Below are positions 10,451-21,451 of a DNA stretch of 64,000 nt, in pieces. Where the stretch lies: positions 19,491,792 to 19,555,791 of the forward strand of contig NC_079511.1 of the NCBI RefSeq assembly GCF_000801105.2, given 5' to 3'. The DNA is from Raphanus sativus. Taxonomy: Eukaryota; Streptophyta; Magnoliopsida; Brassicales; Brassicaceae. Within the stretch, counting starts at the first letter, position 1. Each line of letters starts with the position of its first letter. The position numbers were made by a program, and so were the translations under genes. The notes under the pieces are model-generated. The model was not told the origin of the DNA. It made no database searches and saw only the letters and a list, made by a program, of their open reading frames with translations.

Positions 10451-12767
10451 ACAACTTTGTTATGAAGAGACGAGGGAGGTTCCTGTTCGGGACCTGGTGT
10501 CGTGGTGCCCCCAGAGGTATTTGTAGGATTGGGCTCCAGGGAGTCTGAATTCCGAGGAATACCTCCAATTCCTTCATTATTCTCCGGGGTCTGGATGGTG
10601 CCCCCAGATGAATTTTGGAGAGCTGAACGGCTTCTGGTTTTAATTCTGCAGACGAGTGGGTCTGAGTTGGTGCCCCGGGGGTATTCGTGAGATCAGGCTC
10701 CAAGGAGTCTGAATTTCGAGGAATACCTTCCGTGTTTTGGATTGTGTTCCCGGAGGTATGCTTTTTAGAGCTACGTATTCTGGTTTTTGGGAACCAAAAT
10801 GTTGTGAGAACTTGGGTAGCTACCGTTTCAGGGCAGGTACCTTCGGGTTGCTCTGTTAGCTTGCCGTCTATCTCAGCTTTAGTAGCTATGTCGATGCTCG
10901 GTTTTTCGATTCCTTCTACGGGTATGATCCGTTTTACGAGGGGGTCTGACGTGGAGGCTAAAGCAGCCAACGCATCTGCTGAGGAGTTCTCTCCTCGTGG
11001 GATCCTTGTTAGCTCGAATTTGTCGAACTGCCTAGTGAGGTTCTGGACGACTTCGAGATATGCCCCCATTCTTTCGTCCCTCGTTATATTCTCCGTGAAA
11101 CTGGCTAGCTACTAGCTGTGAATCACTATAAGCGTTTAGCTCTCGAATTCCGAGGCTTAGGGCGAGTTTCAACCCTGCGATTAGTGCTTCATATTCAGCT
11201 TCGTTGTTTGAGGCGCTGAATCCGAGCCTATATGACTGCTCAATGGTTTCTCCTGCTGAAGAAGTTAGCCTTAGACCGACACCGGAGCCTTGTTTTGACG
11301 AGGCTCCGTCGACATACAGGCTCCACTTCGGAGATTCTATTTCGGAGTCTAATTGCTCGGATGCTAGTTCAATGATAAAGTCGGCAAGGACCTGAGCTTT
11401 CGCTGCTGCTCGAGGTCTATACTCAATATCATATTCACTGAGCTCTATGGCCCATTTGGCCAATCGCCCTGACTGGCTAGGGCTGTGCAATATCATTCGT
11501 AATGGTTGTGAGGTCATTACGACGATTGAGTGCGATTGGAAGTAAGGTCGCAATTTTCTGGCAGCTGTTACAACTGCCAGAGCTAATTTTTCCATTGCAG
11601 GGTACCTTGTTTCGGCGTCTATCAAACTCTTACTGGTGTAATAGACAGGTCTTTGTTCGTTTTGTTCCTCTCGTACCAGCACGCCGCTAACTGCAGCAGT
11701 CGATACAGCGAGGTACAGGTACAATGGCTCTCCTACTACAGGTTTGGATAGGATCGGAGGTTCGGAGAGGTAAGCTTTCAATTGCTTGAAGGCTTCCTCG
11801 CATTTCTCGTCCCATAAGAACTTCTTATTATTTCTTAGAAGCTTGTAGAATGGGAGGCACTTATCGGTGGACTTGGATATGAATCGATTTAATGCCGCAA
11901 TTCGTCCAGTCAATCTCTGTACCTCTCTGGTTGTCTTCGGTGACGGCATTTCTAGGAAGGTTGCTATCTGCTGCGGGTTGGCTTCAATGCCTCTTTCGGT
12001 TACGAGATAGCCTAGGAACTCGCCTGAGGGTACCCCGAAAGTACATTTAGTGGGATTGAGCTTCATATCGTACTTGTTAAGGATATCGAAGCATTCCCTT
12101 AAGTGGGAGATATGGTCTTCTCCAGCTGAGGATTTGACTAGCATGTCAATATAGACCTCCATGGTTTTTCCAAGTTGCCCAGCAAACATCTTATTTACTA
12201 GCCTCTGATAGGTAGCTCCTGCGTTTTTTAATCCGAATGGCATAACCTTGTAACATAGGTTCCTCGTTCGGTTATGAATGCAGTTTTCTCCTGGTCCTCA
12301 GGATCCATCATGATTTGGTTGTATCCTGAGAAGGCATCCATGAAGGATAGGAGTCGATGGCCAGCTGTTGCTTCAACCAGGCGGTCGATGTGAGGTAACG
12401 GGAAGCTGTCTTTAGGACAAGCTTTGTTCAGGTCTGTGAAGTCTACACAGATTCTCCATTTCCCGTTTTTCTTCTTTACCACTACTGGGTTAGCTAACCA
12501 ATCGGGGTAGTGTACCTCTCGAATGGACCCAGCTTTCGTAAGTCGGTCAACTTCGTCGTTAACAGCTTGAGCCTTTTCGAGGCCTAGCTTGCGACGCTTT
12601 TGTTTGATCGGTTTGAAAGTAGGGTCTACTTTTAGCTTATGGGTGGTGACGTTCGGATCTATGCCTTTCATGTCGCTGGTGGACCATGCAAAGGTTTTGA
12701 CATTGCTTTTCAAGAAATCAATGAGCTCCTTTTTTGTCTCGGGAGGTAGCTCGGATCCGATGCTCAC
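10449..12767 (-). pseudogene. Reverse transcriptase, two RNase H domains and linker of pol, copy A
   Basis: RT begins in the frame from 12767 (KKKNGKWRICVDFTDLNKAC, FMDAFSGYNQI). A 1-nt loss near 12250-12256 shifts the frame just before MPFGLKNAGATYQ. The active site reads VYIDM instead of VYIDD because of a 3-nt deletion at 12141-12150, removing one catalytic Asp. A Ty3-type RNase H follows (KSLIDAETRYPAMEKLALA), then a second, archaeal-like RNase H (YVDGASS, NNEAEYEALIAG, SDSQLV), which is cut by a 2-nt loss near 11088. The linker to integrase holds a repeated peptide (GIPRNSDSLEP) and a further 1-nt difference from copy B near 10675. RT would copy RNA into cDNA; this copy cannot. Confidence 0.9.
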
Positions 12768-13461
12768 CTGTCTTTCAGGATCTGAGTCGTCGATGCAAAC
12801 TTTTTCGGTGAGGTTCTTGGGGGACCTCGAATATTTTGTTGCATTTCGCGACCCTCCTGGATCTGTAATTGCTATTGGGGGGACTTTTGAGGATTTCGAA
12901 TCCTCCCAAATAGCAGATCCTGGATATCTTCTGGCTACCGTGTACGGTAGCTATCCCTTCGGGTGTTGGGAATTTTACGCATTGATGATACGTCGAGGCT
13001 ACTGCCTTCATTTTGTGAATCCAGGGTCTTCCCAGGATCGCATGGAACGGGGAAGGTCTGTCGATGACTACTAAGTTGGTCATTTTCATTATTCCGCCAG
13101 CTATGACTGGGAGCTTGATAGTCCCCAATGAGGTAGCTGTTTCTCCGGAGAAGCCTACGAGGTTAGCTTTTTGGCCAATAATTTCGTAGTCGTCTATTTC
13201 CATCCCTTTTAGGGTGTTGTAGAAAATAAGGTCGACAGAGCTTCCTGTGTCTATCATGAGTTTAGGGACCTCGTATCCTGCGATGTTCAGGGTGACAATC
13301 AACGCATCATCGTGAGGTCTGTCGAGGTTTGAGGTCTCGCTTTCCCAGAAAGAAATCTTAGTATTGGACTCGGGGTTAGAAGGCTTAGGTCCAGTGTTAG
13401 ACACAGCCTTCCGTACGTGATTCTTGGAATTGACGGAGTCTTGACATGTCTGATCCTCCAA
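12768..13461 (-). pseudogene. Aspartic protease region, copy A
   Basis: The open frame contains LMIDTGSSVDLIFY, the D-T-G active site of a retropepsin, then the flap-like LVGFSGETATSLG and HAILGRPWIHKM, typical of plant Ty3/gypsy proteases. Known role: cutting the Gag-Pol precursor. The active-site part is intact here, whereas copy B has a stop just after it. Frame is lost towards RT near 12850 and towards gag near 13430, where single-base differences from copy B occur. Confidence 0.85.
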
Positions 13462-13539
13462 GGATACAGTCCACCCTCGAGTCGGGGCTCGATTGAGGGG
13501 ACGGTTTGCTCAAGAGAGCTTCGACTTGTAAACTTTTTC

Positions 13540-14917
13540 CTTGGGGGAATTTCCCAAGAATCATGTCGACTCTTTTCTTGGGAGCTGGAGGTGGCGAATC
13601 GGTCTCCTCTCAGGTGACCTCTCGCGCTTTGGGGAGGTGTCTCTGGAACCTCTTTTCTGATAAGGTGGTGGCTTTTTAAGGTCCACGTCCTTTATTTCTC
13701 CAGCTGCGAATTTAGCTGCCAGTTGTCGTTGGAGGTCCCAACATTCCTCAGTTGAGTGCCCTTCTCGATCATGATAAGAGCAATGTTTGTTTTTATCAAA
13801 GCCTTTTGACCAGGGAGTTTTGTTTGCGCTGCGGCGACAGGTTTCTCTTCCTTGTCTTCCTCGATTGCGTAGGAATGTTCTCCCTGAGTTTGGTTGTTTC
13901 GGGGGTTCCCCCTTTGTGAGGTCCCTTTGCCTCAGAGGATTCACCTTTGAGTGATTCTGAGGCTTCTTGTGGAGTTTATCCAATGCGGCTCTCCTCCTCA
14001 AAGTAATGTATCTGGTGGCTTTATGAAGAGCATCATCGAATAGTTGGAGGAGTATTGAGTGTTAGCTCTGACCAGATTTCGATTTATAGGACCTCTCCTA
14101 AGAGCCTCGATGGCGACTAGGTCGTTAGGATTCGAGAGCTTAGTTCTTATTGCCCTGAATTTCGATGGTCCTCGTAGTGTCCCCCATTCCTTGTCTGACC
14201 TTCCAAGGTCGGCCGGGGAGGTTTCAGGATATGGGTCGAGTACTGCTTCATGAAGGCGTTAGTTAACTGATCGAAACTATCTATCGAGGCTGGTTCGAGA
14301 CCAGAGACCACTCAAGGGCTGTTCCGACCAAGTTTTCGGCGAATGTCCTGCAGTAACCTGCTTCGCATTCTTCCTGTGTAAAATGGGCTTTACGACGATT
14401 GCCAATCGGAAAGCTCTCAAATAGGCCTTTGGGTCAGAGGTCCCATCATACTCGGGAATTCTGATTTTTCGGGTATCTCTTATGTAGGAGCTGGCAATTC
14501 TGTCAGTGAATGGAGTTCCACGGGTTTCTTCGATCAAACTCGATTTCGGGAAGCTGAGCTCGTAGCTTTATGGACTTGAGCTCCCAATTTTTGGAGAGCT
14601 GCATGAGTTCGTTCCATATATCTACGGATAGCTTCAGGTCCTTCCATGGGTAGGACATTTGGGTCGTTATTAGGTACCCGACGGGCAGGTTCCTGACGGA
14701 ATCGTGTGGGCTCATCCTCCCATGCAGTTGGTGGGCTAAATCGCTCACCAGCTCTTGGGTTATCGGAATCTATCCGTTGATACCCGTCCCCATTTGGGGT
14801 TGAGCCTCTGGTTTGATAAACGGAGCTGCTGTTCTGCCTCCGGATGGGAAGGATACTCCTGCCCCGGACTCAGTCGGCGGGAGGTAGGCGAGAGCTCCGA
14901 TCAGCGACCTGACCGGA
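13540..14917 (-). pseudogene. Gag, copy A, 5' end lost in the assembly gap
   Basis: Pieces in several frames match gag of copy B (23982-25887): the zinc knuckle at about 13740-13800 (CSYHDREGHSTEECWDLQ) and a capsid-like part at 14277-14537 (IRIPEYDGTSDPKAYLRAFRLA). At least ten small insertions and deletions relative to copy B fall between 13600 and 14880, many more than elsewhere in copy A. The sequence then runs into the N gap. The crowding next to the gap suggests base-calling errors at a contig end rather than biological decay. Confidence 0.8.
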
Positions 14918-15017
14918 NNNNNNNNNNNNNNNNNNNNNNNNNNNNNNNNNNNNNNNNNNNNNNNNNNNNNNNNNNNNNNNNNNNNNNNNNNNNNNNNNNN
15001 NNNNNNNNNNNNNNNNN
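14918..15017. other. Assembly gap, 100 N
   Basis: Exactly 100 N, a usual placeholder for unknown length. Comparison with copy B shows that about 725 bp are missing (equivalent to about 25231-25956): the N-terminal part of gag, the PBS and the first 58 or so bp of the middle LTR. Confidence 0.99.
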
Positions 15018-15493
15018 TTAGGGAAAGATAAACGTGGGCTGAATCCCGTAAGAACTTGTAGAATGAATGATGATTTTATTGATGATTTTGGTAAAAGATG
15101 GTTACAAAAGATGTTTCTCTTGATGATTACAAAGATAAATCGAAAATGCTTTAGAGTTGATACAATAATCGTGAAAATGGATAAAGGTTTTTTTTTCTTC
15201 TGACTTGCTTTCTCTTTAAATAGCCTCAGGTCCCGCTTGATCGTCACCAACTGATTCCCGAGATCTTCTCCGTTTATTGAGGAATCCGCAACAGCTTCCC
15301 TTTGACCGGGTCCTGCGCTCCTTCTGTTACGATGTGAGCTTCCTCTCATCGTGACCTCTTCGAGATTGCCCTTAGCTTCCAGCCTCCGGCTCCGTAATTA
15401 ACCTTAGCTCAGGTCTCTGAACGCGTGGGCTTGTCTCGGCCCATACTTGCTTTGGTTATATTGTCAGCTAGCGGGCCATATTTGGGCCCAACA
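15018..15493 (-). repeat. LTR 2 (middle), 5' part of the plus-strand text missing in the gap
   Basis: Matches 4731-5213 and 25957-26440 apart from small indels in the first 400 bp, close to the gap. Ends TTTGGGCCCAACA at 15493 and continues into the same GTTGCCCCC purine-tract complement as LTR 1. It is shared by both internal copies. Confidence 0.9.
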
Positions 15494-15707
15494 GTTGCCC
15501 CCAGCTTTCGAGATTAGACTTCGTTATTCTCGGGAGCTAGACCTAGCCGCCCAACCTAGATCTTATGGTTGAGATAATGATTACTTGGTATCTCAACCAT
15601 ATATATTCTCGCTTGATCGGACGGCTGTAATCTCTCTCTAATTAAATCGACGACTCAGATTAAAGCGAGTTTGAAATTTGATTTCCGATTTTCGAGACGT
15701 GATGGGA

Positions 15708-15713
15708 TATAAA
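15708..15713 (+). promoter_or_regulatory. TATA-like box of the extra gene, copy B
   Basis: Same GATATAAAG context as at 5428-5433, 215 bp before the ATG at 15923. Inference from motif and position only. Confidence 0.35.
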
Positions 15714-15922
15714 GCTGAGAGAATTAACTGCTTGTCTCTCCACTTCCTCCACGCCTCTCGACGGTTTCCAAGGTAACTCACCTCTTTCCTTTATTTTACT
15801 GCGTTTGTTATTTTTTTTATCTGCTTCTTGATCGAACAAGTTCTTCATTCCTAACTCTCTCTGAGATTTCGCCTTAGTCCAATTCCTTTCTTTTGCTTCC
15901 CTATTTCCCTTCTTTTACTACT

Positions 15923-18419
15923 ATGAGTCAAAAAAGAAGGTTCCGGCGAAGTTCAAATCTCAGCCTCCGGTGCCCGCATTATGAAGGTCAAACGGGAAGC
16001 CGGTGAGAAGATGACGGAAGCCAAGAAGAAGAAGGTTAAAGACTCGATCGGAGCAAGAGTCAAGAGGATGAAGAAGAAAGGCGGCAAGAGCGCCTCCTCC
16101 GGACCTCACTTTCCTCGCTCTTGAAGAGTCAAGGACGTCGTCAATCTTGCTGTTCAAGCTCACGGCAAGAGCGACCTAGCTAGAGCTTGTACTGAAGACG
16201 AAACCCCCGAAACCGTTCCGGAGGGTTGGTTCTGCGTTCATGAGAAATATATTTCTAAGTGTCATCTTAGATTTCCCTCTCCCCACCCTTTGCTAGATCT
16301 CTTAGATCATTACCAGCTGGCCCTTTCTCAACTTTGTCCCTCGGTTATCCGAGTGATAAACGGATTCATCACTAGGGCCAAGGAGGAAGGAGTTATCGTG
16401 GGGTTGACTGAGCTAATGAGTCTCTTCTCGATAAAGGAGAGTACTTCCAAGGATGGTGGGAGACCTACTATCCGTCGTCCAGGGCTAGGCATCTTCAAGT
16501 TCACGGCCAGTGACGATGACTGGCGGAAGAAGTATTTTTATGTCAAGATTGATCCCTCGACGGTTCCTGTAGGCCGAGACCTCAGGACCTCTTGGTCTGA
16601 CATTTCTGGTTAGGATTTTAGGGATATGCTTGCATGTTTATTTTTGCTTATCATGATGTGCTAATTGCTTTTGATTCCTTTGCAGAAGTTGAGGATCCTA
16701 TCAAGTTGTCTGGTAAACTCACCAGAGCTCTTCACAGGAAGCTGCAGCACAGCCCTAATAATTGGGGAGCTTATACCACTTCGAGAGTTGGGTCAGCTAG
16801 GTTTCCTGATCGATACAAGGCGTCCTTCCCTGACTCAGTGACGGTTGCTGGTTTAGAAGGTAACCCTTCCTTTGATAACTTCTAATTTTCATTTATTCGA
16901 ATCTGTTTTATGTGATTAATGAATCCTTTTCATGATTCTAGTCTCTGAAGGTGATTCAGTTTTTCGAAGTTTCGTCCGGAGCAAGTACTTCCGAGAAGAC
17001 TCAGTCACAGAAGATGCCTATTCAGCCTTCCTTCCGTTCCAGGGGTAGATCGACCAAGGCTGCCAGCTCCTCTAGAGGAAGCGACAAGAACCAAGGAGGA
17101 TCCTTCCTTGACTCTGTGAAGGAAGCTCTTGACGAGGGAGGCTCTGCTCCTGCTAAAGGTGTTGGTTCTTCGGAGCCTAAAGTTCAGGAAGTTGGCCTTC
17201 CCTCCGAGGTTCCGGTGACTGAAGCTAATCCTCAAATGGCGAGGGATCCTCCAGAATTTGAGCCTCCGAGGAGCAAGAGGTCCCGGACTGACCAGGTTGA
17301 CAGACCTTCGAGGTCTTCCTCCTCCTCTTCTAGAGGAGGAACCGTTGGCTGGAACTTTGCTCATTCGAAGCCTGGATCGGTTTGGATGATTCGTGGGGTT
17401 TGGCTACTCTGATGAGGCATATGAAGAGTACCGGGTGTTCCCTCCCTCGATCTCCAATCTCACGAACAAGGATGAGTACGTTGACATTGCCCATCACATG
17501 GTCAGGTATGAAATTATTTCAACTTTTTAGCTTAATTTATTTTTGGAAGATTTTCACTAAATCGTTTTCTTTTGTTTTTTGTAGCTGGCTGGCGCTATTA
17601 ACAGGGCTCAGTTCAAGTTTGAGGACGCCCTACGCAATGCCCCCAGTGCTGAGGAATTAGCTCAGGTCACTGATCTGGTCAAGGCCAACAAGACTGAGCT
17701 CAATCAGACTCGGGCTCTGATCTCGGATCTCCAAGCTGAGGTAAAGAGACTCGGCTCCAAGTGTGATGCTCAGCAAGGGACAATCGAAAGCCAGTTGATT
17801 GACCTCCAGGTGAAGAATAGGAAGATTGGGGATTTGGATGCTGCTCGGAAGATAGCCGAGTACCAAGTCAAGGAGCTGATTGCTTCATCCCAGAGCAGCC
17901 AGAAGAACAAGGAAGCTGAGGTCAGGCTAGCCGTCCGGAGAGGAAAGAAGGAGGTAGCTGATGCTTACAACAAAGTTCTGGTTGTTGTCAAGGAGAAATT
18001 CTCCAAGAAGAAGGATGAAGTCGATCTCCTGGTTCATGCTCAAGAGATTCAAGCCAACACCGAGCTCCTGAAAGACATGCTGGATGGTGAGATTAAGAGC
18101 ACTCAAGACGAGTATGATCGCTTGGTGGCAATGATGCCAGAGGCTGTTGCGGCGTACGAGAAGGCTCAGGTCTCGGATTTCTCGATCGGCAAGCTCCCTC
18201 TTCCCCACTCTCTGAGAGCTCAGGTACTTCGAGGTTAATATGTTTAATCTCTCCTTTTCTGGAGAGTTCGGTTCTAATTTGGGATTGGTGGGTTCTTACT
18301 CAGCCCCGGTCGAAGCCGCCCCTGGAGATGGCGACAAGGAGATGGAGGAAGAGGTTCCTGAGGAGGATGATCCGGTTGGCAAGGGAGCTGAGAAGAGCTC
18401 GGATGACAAGGAAGTTTAA
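15923..18419 (+). pseudogene. Spliced extra gene of the Tat element, copy B
   Basis: Nearly the same sequence as 5647-8138, with intron 1 at 16609-16685 and the other two introns conserved. Differences matter. An extra A after the start codon (16-base context ATGAGTCAAAAAAGAAGG) shifts the first frame. An extra A near 16132 removes the frame difference seen in copy A, leaving only a TGA between the lysine-rich part and the gypsy-type transposon domain. A 9-nt in-frame difference near 16460 gives GGRPTIRRPG where copy A has GGIGRPG. A lost G near 18206 shifts the acidic tail out of frame. Both copies are therefore damaged at different sites. Function unknown. Confidence 0.6.
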
Positions 18420-19461
18420 GAGCTGAGGCTCTTTCATGTGTTTCTAGGATTTCCGCCCAATGGGCTTTGGTTTCTTTTATTTCTAAGACTTATAGCCTGA
18501 GGAGGCTTTTAAACCTTTGTTTCTGTTAAGGTCTTTGAACCTTCGTCGGCCTGAGGAGGCCTTTAAACTTTTATCTATCAAGACTTGGTTTTCAGTTTTA
18601 TTTAAGTTTTTCGCTTTAGTCGTAAAATATGACATTTGATCATAATCGGGTTTTATGATAAGTCTGGAAGACTTTGGTCGTTTTTAGTTCCTTAAGAGGA
18701 ATTCTGGAATATCGAGATTAGCTTAAGGTTTTTAGGAACCTAAGTTTAACTTAGACACCTTAGGTGGGGGTTCTTGGGAACCTGAATTCGTTTGTGGGAT
18801 TTTAAGACCCATTGAGACTTGCTTAGGATTTTAAGACCTTTCGAAGTTTGATAAGGATTTTAAGACCTTTGTTTTTAAGGATTTCAAGACCTTTGAGATT
18901 TGATAAGGATTTTAAGACCTTTGAGATTTGATAAGGATTTCAAGACCTTTGAGATTTGATAAGGATTTCACGACCTTAGGTCCAGGTTCGTTGAGACCTG
19001 ATATTGCTTGAAGGATTTTAAGACCTTTAGTGGTTTCTAAGGATTTTTAAGACCTTAGGTTAGTTTATCAAATTTGATTTCGTTTGAAGGATTTTCATGA
19101 CCTTCAAGATTAATAAGGATTTTAAGACCTTAGGTCCAGGTTCATGGAGACCTGAGCTGATCCGAAGGGTTTTAGGACCCTAGGTCCGTGTTTGCAGGGA
19201 CCTGTGTTGTTAAAGAATTGAGACATCGAGAATAATTGCTTTATTGGTAATTGGATACATGGTATCATAGTAATCATACAATTGCTGTATTATAATGATC
19301 ATACACTTGCTGTTGGGCTATGTGATTTTAATCAGACATATGCCCCCTTTGGTTGTGGTGAACAAAGTGTTGAAATGAGGTTGGGGCTGCACTCATGACG
19401 GAGTTGCCTACGTACCCAGTCAAGGGATCAAGCCTAACGTAGTTCAGGGATTTTTAGGTAC
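18420..19461. repeat. Non-coding region with 28-bp tandem repeats, copy B
   Basis: Same content as 8139-9183: repeats of GGATTTTAAGACCTTTGAGA + TTTGATAA at about 18800-19040, then unique sequence up to the integrase stop. No gene seen. Confidence 0.75.
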
Positions 19462-20580
19462 CTAATGATAGTATCTCTTAAGATTCGTGGCGTTCCACGA
19501 TCTGATTTCAGGTACCCCGGTTCGCACCTTTCGGAGCTTGTAAACGCCAGGTCGTACCACATGGATGATCTGATAGGGACCTTCCCAGTTGGTTCCTAAC
19601 TTTCCAGCATCTGGTTCCTTGGTTCCTTCGAAAACTTTCCTAAGTACTAGGTCACCTACAGCGAACTGTCGGGGCCTGACTTTGGAATTGTACTGTCGTG
19701 CCATTGCTTGCTGATAGTTCTGAATGCGAATCAGAGCTCGGTCCCGTCTTTCCTCGATTAGATCGAGGCTGTCTGTTAGGAGCTGATCATTAGCTGCGGG
19801 ATCGGATGTACAGAGTTCCCGGCGGAGGCTACCAGCAATGGTTTCAGCTGGGACGACAGCTTCCATCCCATATGCTAAGGAGAAAGGGGTTTCTTCTGTA
19901 GCCTTTCGTGGGGTGGTTCGACATGCCCAAAGTACTTCAAGTAATTTTTCTGACCAGAGTTCCTTCTGGGTTCCGAGGCGTTTCTTGAGGTTTGCTAATA
20001 CTGATTTATTAGCAGCCTCCGCCTGGCCGTTTCCTTGAGGTCGGCGAGGTGTTGAGAAGGTCAGGCGAATATTCCACTTGTCACAAAATATTTTGAAATC
20101 GTGGGATATGAATTGTCCTCCATTGTCAGTTACGATTTCGTATGGGACGCCGTGTCTACACACGATTTCTTTCCACACAAATCGTTCGACCTCGACTCTG
20201 GTTACCTGTTGGAAAGCTTCAGCCTCTATCCATTTTGTGAAGTAGTCTGTTAGGACTAAGAGGAAGCGTAGCTTCTTCTTTCCACTTCCTGATGCTACTA
20301 GTGGTCCTACGATGTCCATGGACCATCTCATAAATGGATAAGGGGCGGATATGTTGGACAGCTTTTCCGCAGGTTGGTGTATAATCGGTGCATGCCTCTG
20401 GCACTTGTCGCATGAAGAGGAATAGGCCTCACAGTCTGCAATAATGGTAGGCCAGAAATATCCCTGTTTTTTTATTCTGATGGCTAGAGCTCTCTCCAGA
20501 GTGGTTCCCGCAGGAGCCGTCGTGCATTTCCTTCATGAGTCTCATAGCAACGAGGCCATGGACGCATTTTAGGTAAGGTC
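19462..20580 (-). pseudogene. Integrase domain of pol, copy B, frameshifted
   Basis: The core and C-terminal domain (19462-20331) are intact with [13 protein letters not shown] and NGQAEAANK. The zinc-binding HHCC segment is split: a 2-nt loss near 20490 relative to copy A separates [11 protein letters not shown] from the CDKCQRH part, which is read in another frame. This lesion is absent from copy A. Nearly all other residues agree between the copies. Confidence 0.9.
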
Positions 20581-21451
20581 CGGAAACGCTTCGTTTGTGG
20601 AGGACAGACTCGATTACGCAGTATCTCGCGCTTAATGCTTTGAGCTTCCGAGCCTCCCATTTATTGGGTGGAGTCTTTCCTTCCAGGATGTATTGCGTGA
20701 TTGGAATTCTCCAATCCTCTCTCCCTACAACTTTGTTATGAAGAGACGAGGGAGGTTCCTGTTCGGGACCTGGTGTCGTGGTGCCCCCAGAGGTATTTGT
20801 AGGATTGGGCTCCAGGGAGTCTGAATTCCGAGGAATACCTCCAATTCCTTCATTATTCTCCGGGGTCTGGATGGTGCCCCCAGATGAATTTTGGAGAGCT
20901 GAACGGCTTCTGGTTTTAATTCTGCAGACGAGTGGGTCTGAGTTGGTGCCTCCGGGGGTATTCGTGAGATCAGGCTCCAAGGAGTCTGAATTTCAAGGAA
21001 TATCTTCCGTGTTTTGGATTGTGTTCCCGGAGGTATGCTTTTTAAAGCTACGTATTCTGGTTTTTGGGAACCAAAATGTTGTGAGAACTTGGGTAGCTAC
21101 CGTTTCAGGGCAAGTACCTTCGGGTTGCTCTGTTAGCTTTCCGTCTATCTCAGCTTTAGTAGCTATGTCGATGCTCGGTTTTTCGATTCCTTCTACGGGT
21201 ATGATCCGTTTTACGAGGGGGTCTGACGTGGAGGCTAAAGCAGCCAACGCATCTGCTGAGGAGTTCTCTCCTCGTGGGATCCTTGTTAGCTCGAATTTGT
21301 CGAACTGCCTAGTGAGGTTCTGGACGACTTCGAGATATGCCCCCATTCTTTCGTCCCTCGTTTCATATTCTCCGTGAAACTGGCTAGCTACTAGCTGTGA
21401 ATCACTATAAGCGTTTAGCTCTCGAATTCCGAGGCTTAGGGCGAGTTTCAA
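20581..21451 (-). pseudogene. Second (archaeal-like) RNase H C-terminus and repeat linker, copy B
   Basis: The frame 21451-20993 runs from LALSLGIRELNAYSDSQLV through GENSSADALAALAS, the end of the second RNase H. A linker follows in another frame, with two copies of a unit of about 165 bp (starting near 20781 and 20945) that encodes GIPRNSDSLEP-type peptide. The linker leads straight into integrase. Tat-lineage pol proteins are known to carry a second RNase H between the first one and integrase. Confidence 0.8.

Noticed and set aside
10502..11115. Plus-strand open frames of 62-199 codons over pol (also 20778-21377)
   Set aside because: Antisense shadows of RNase H and the linker of pol.
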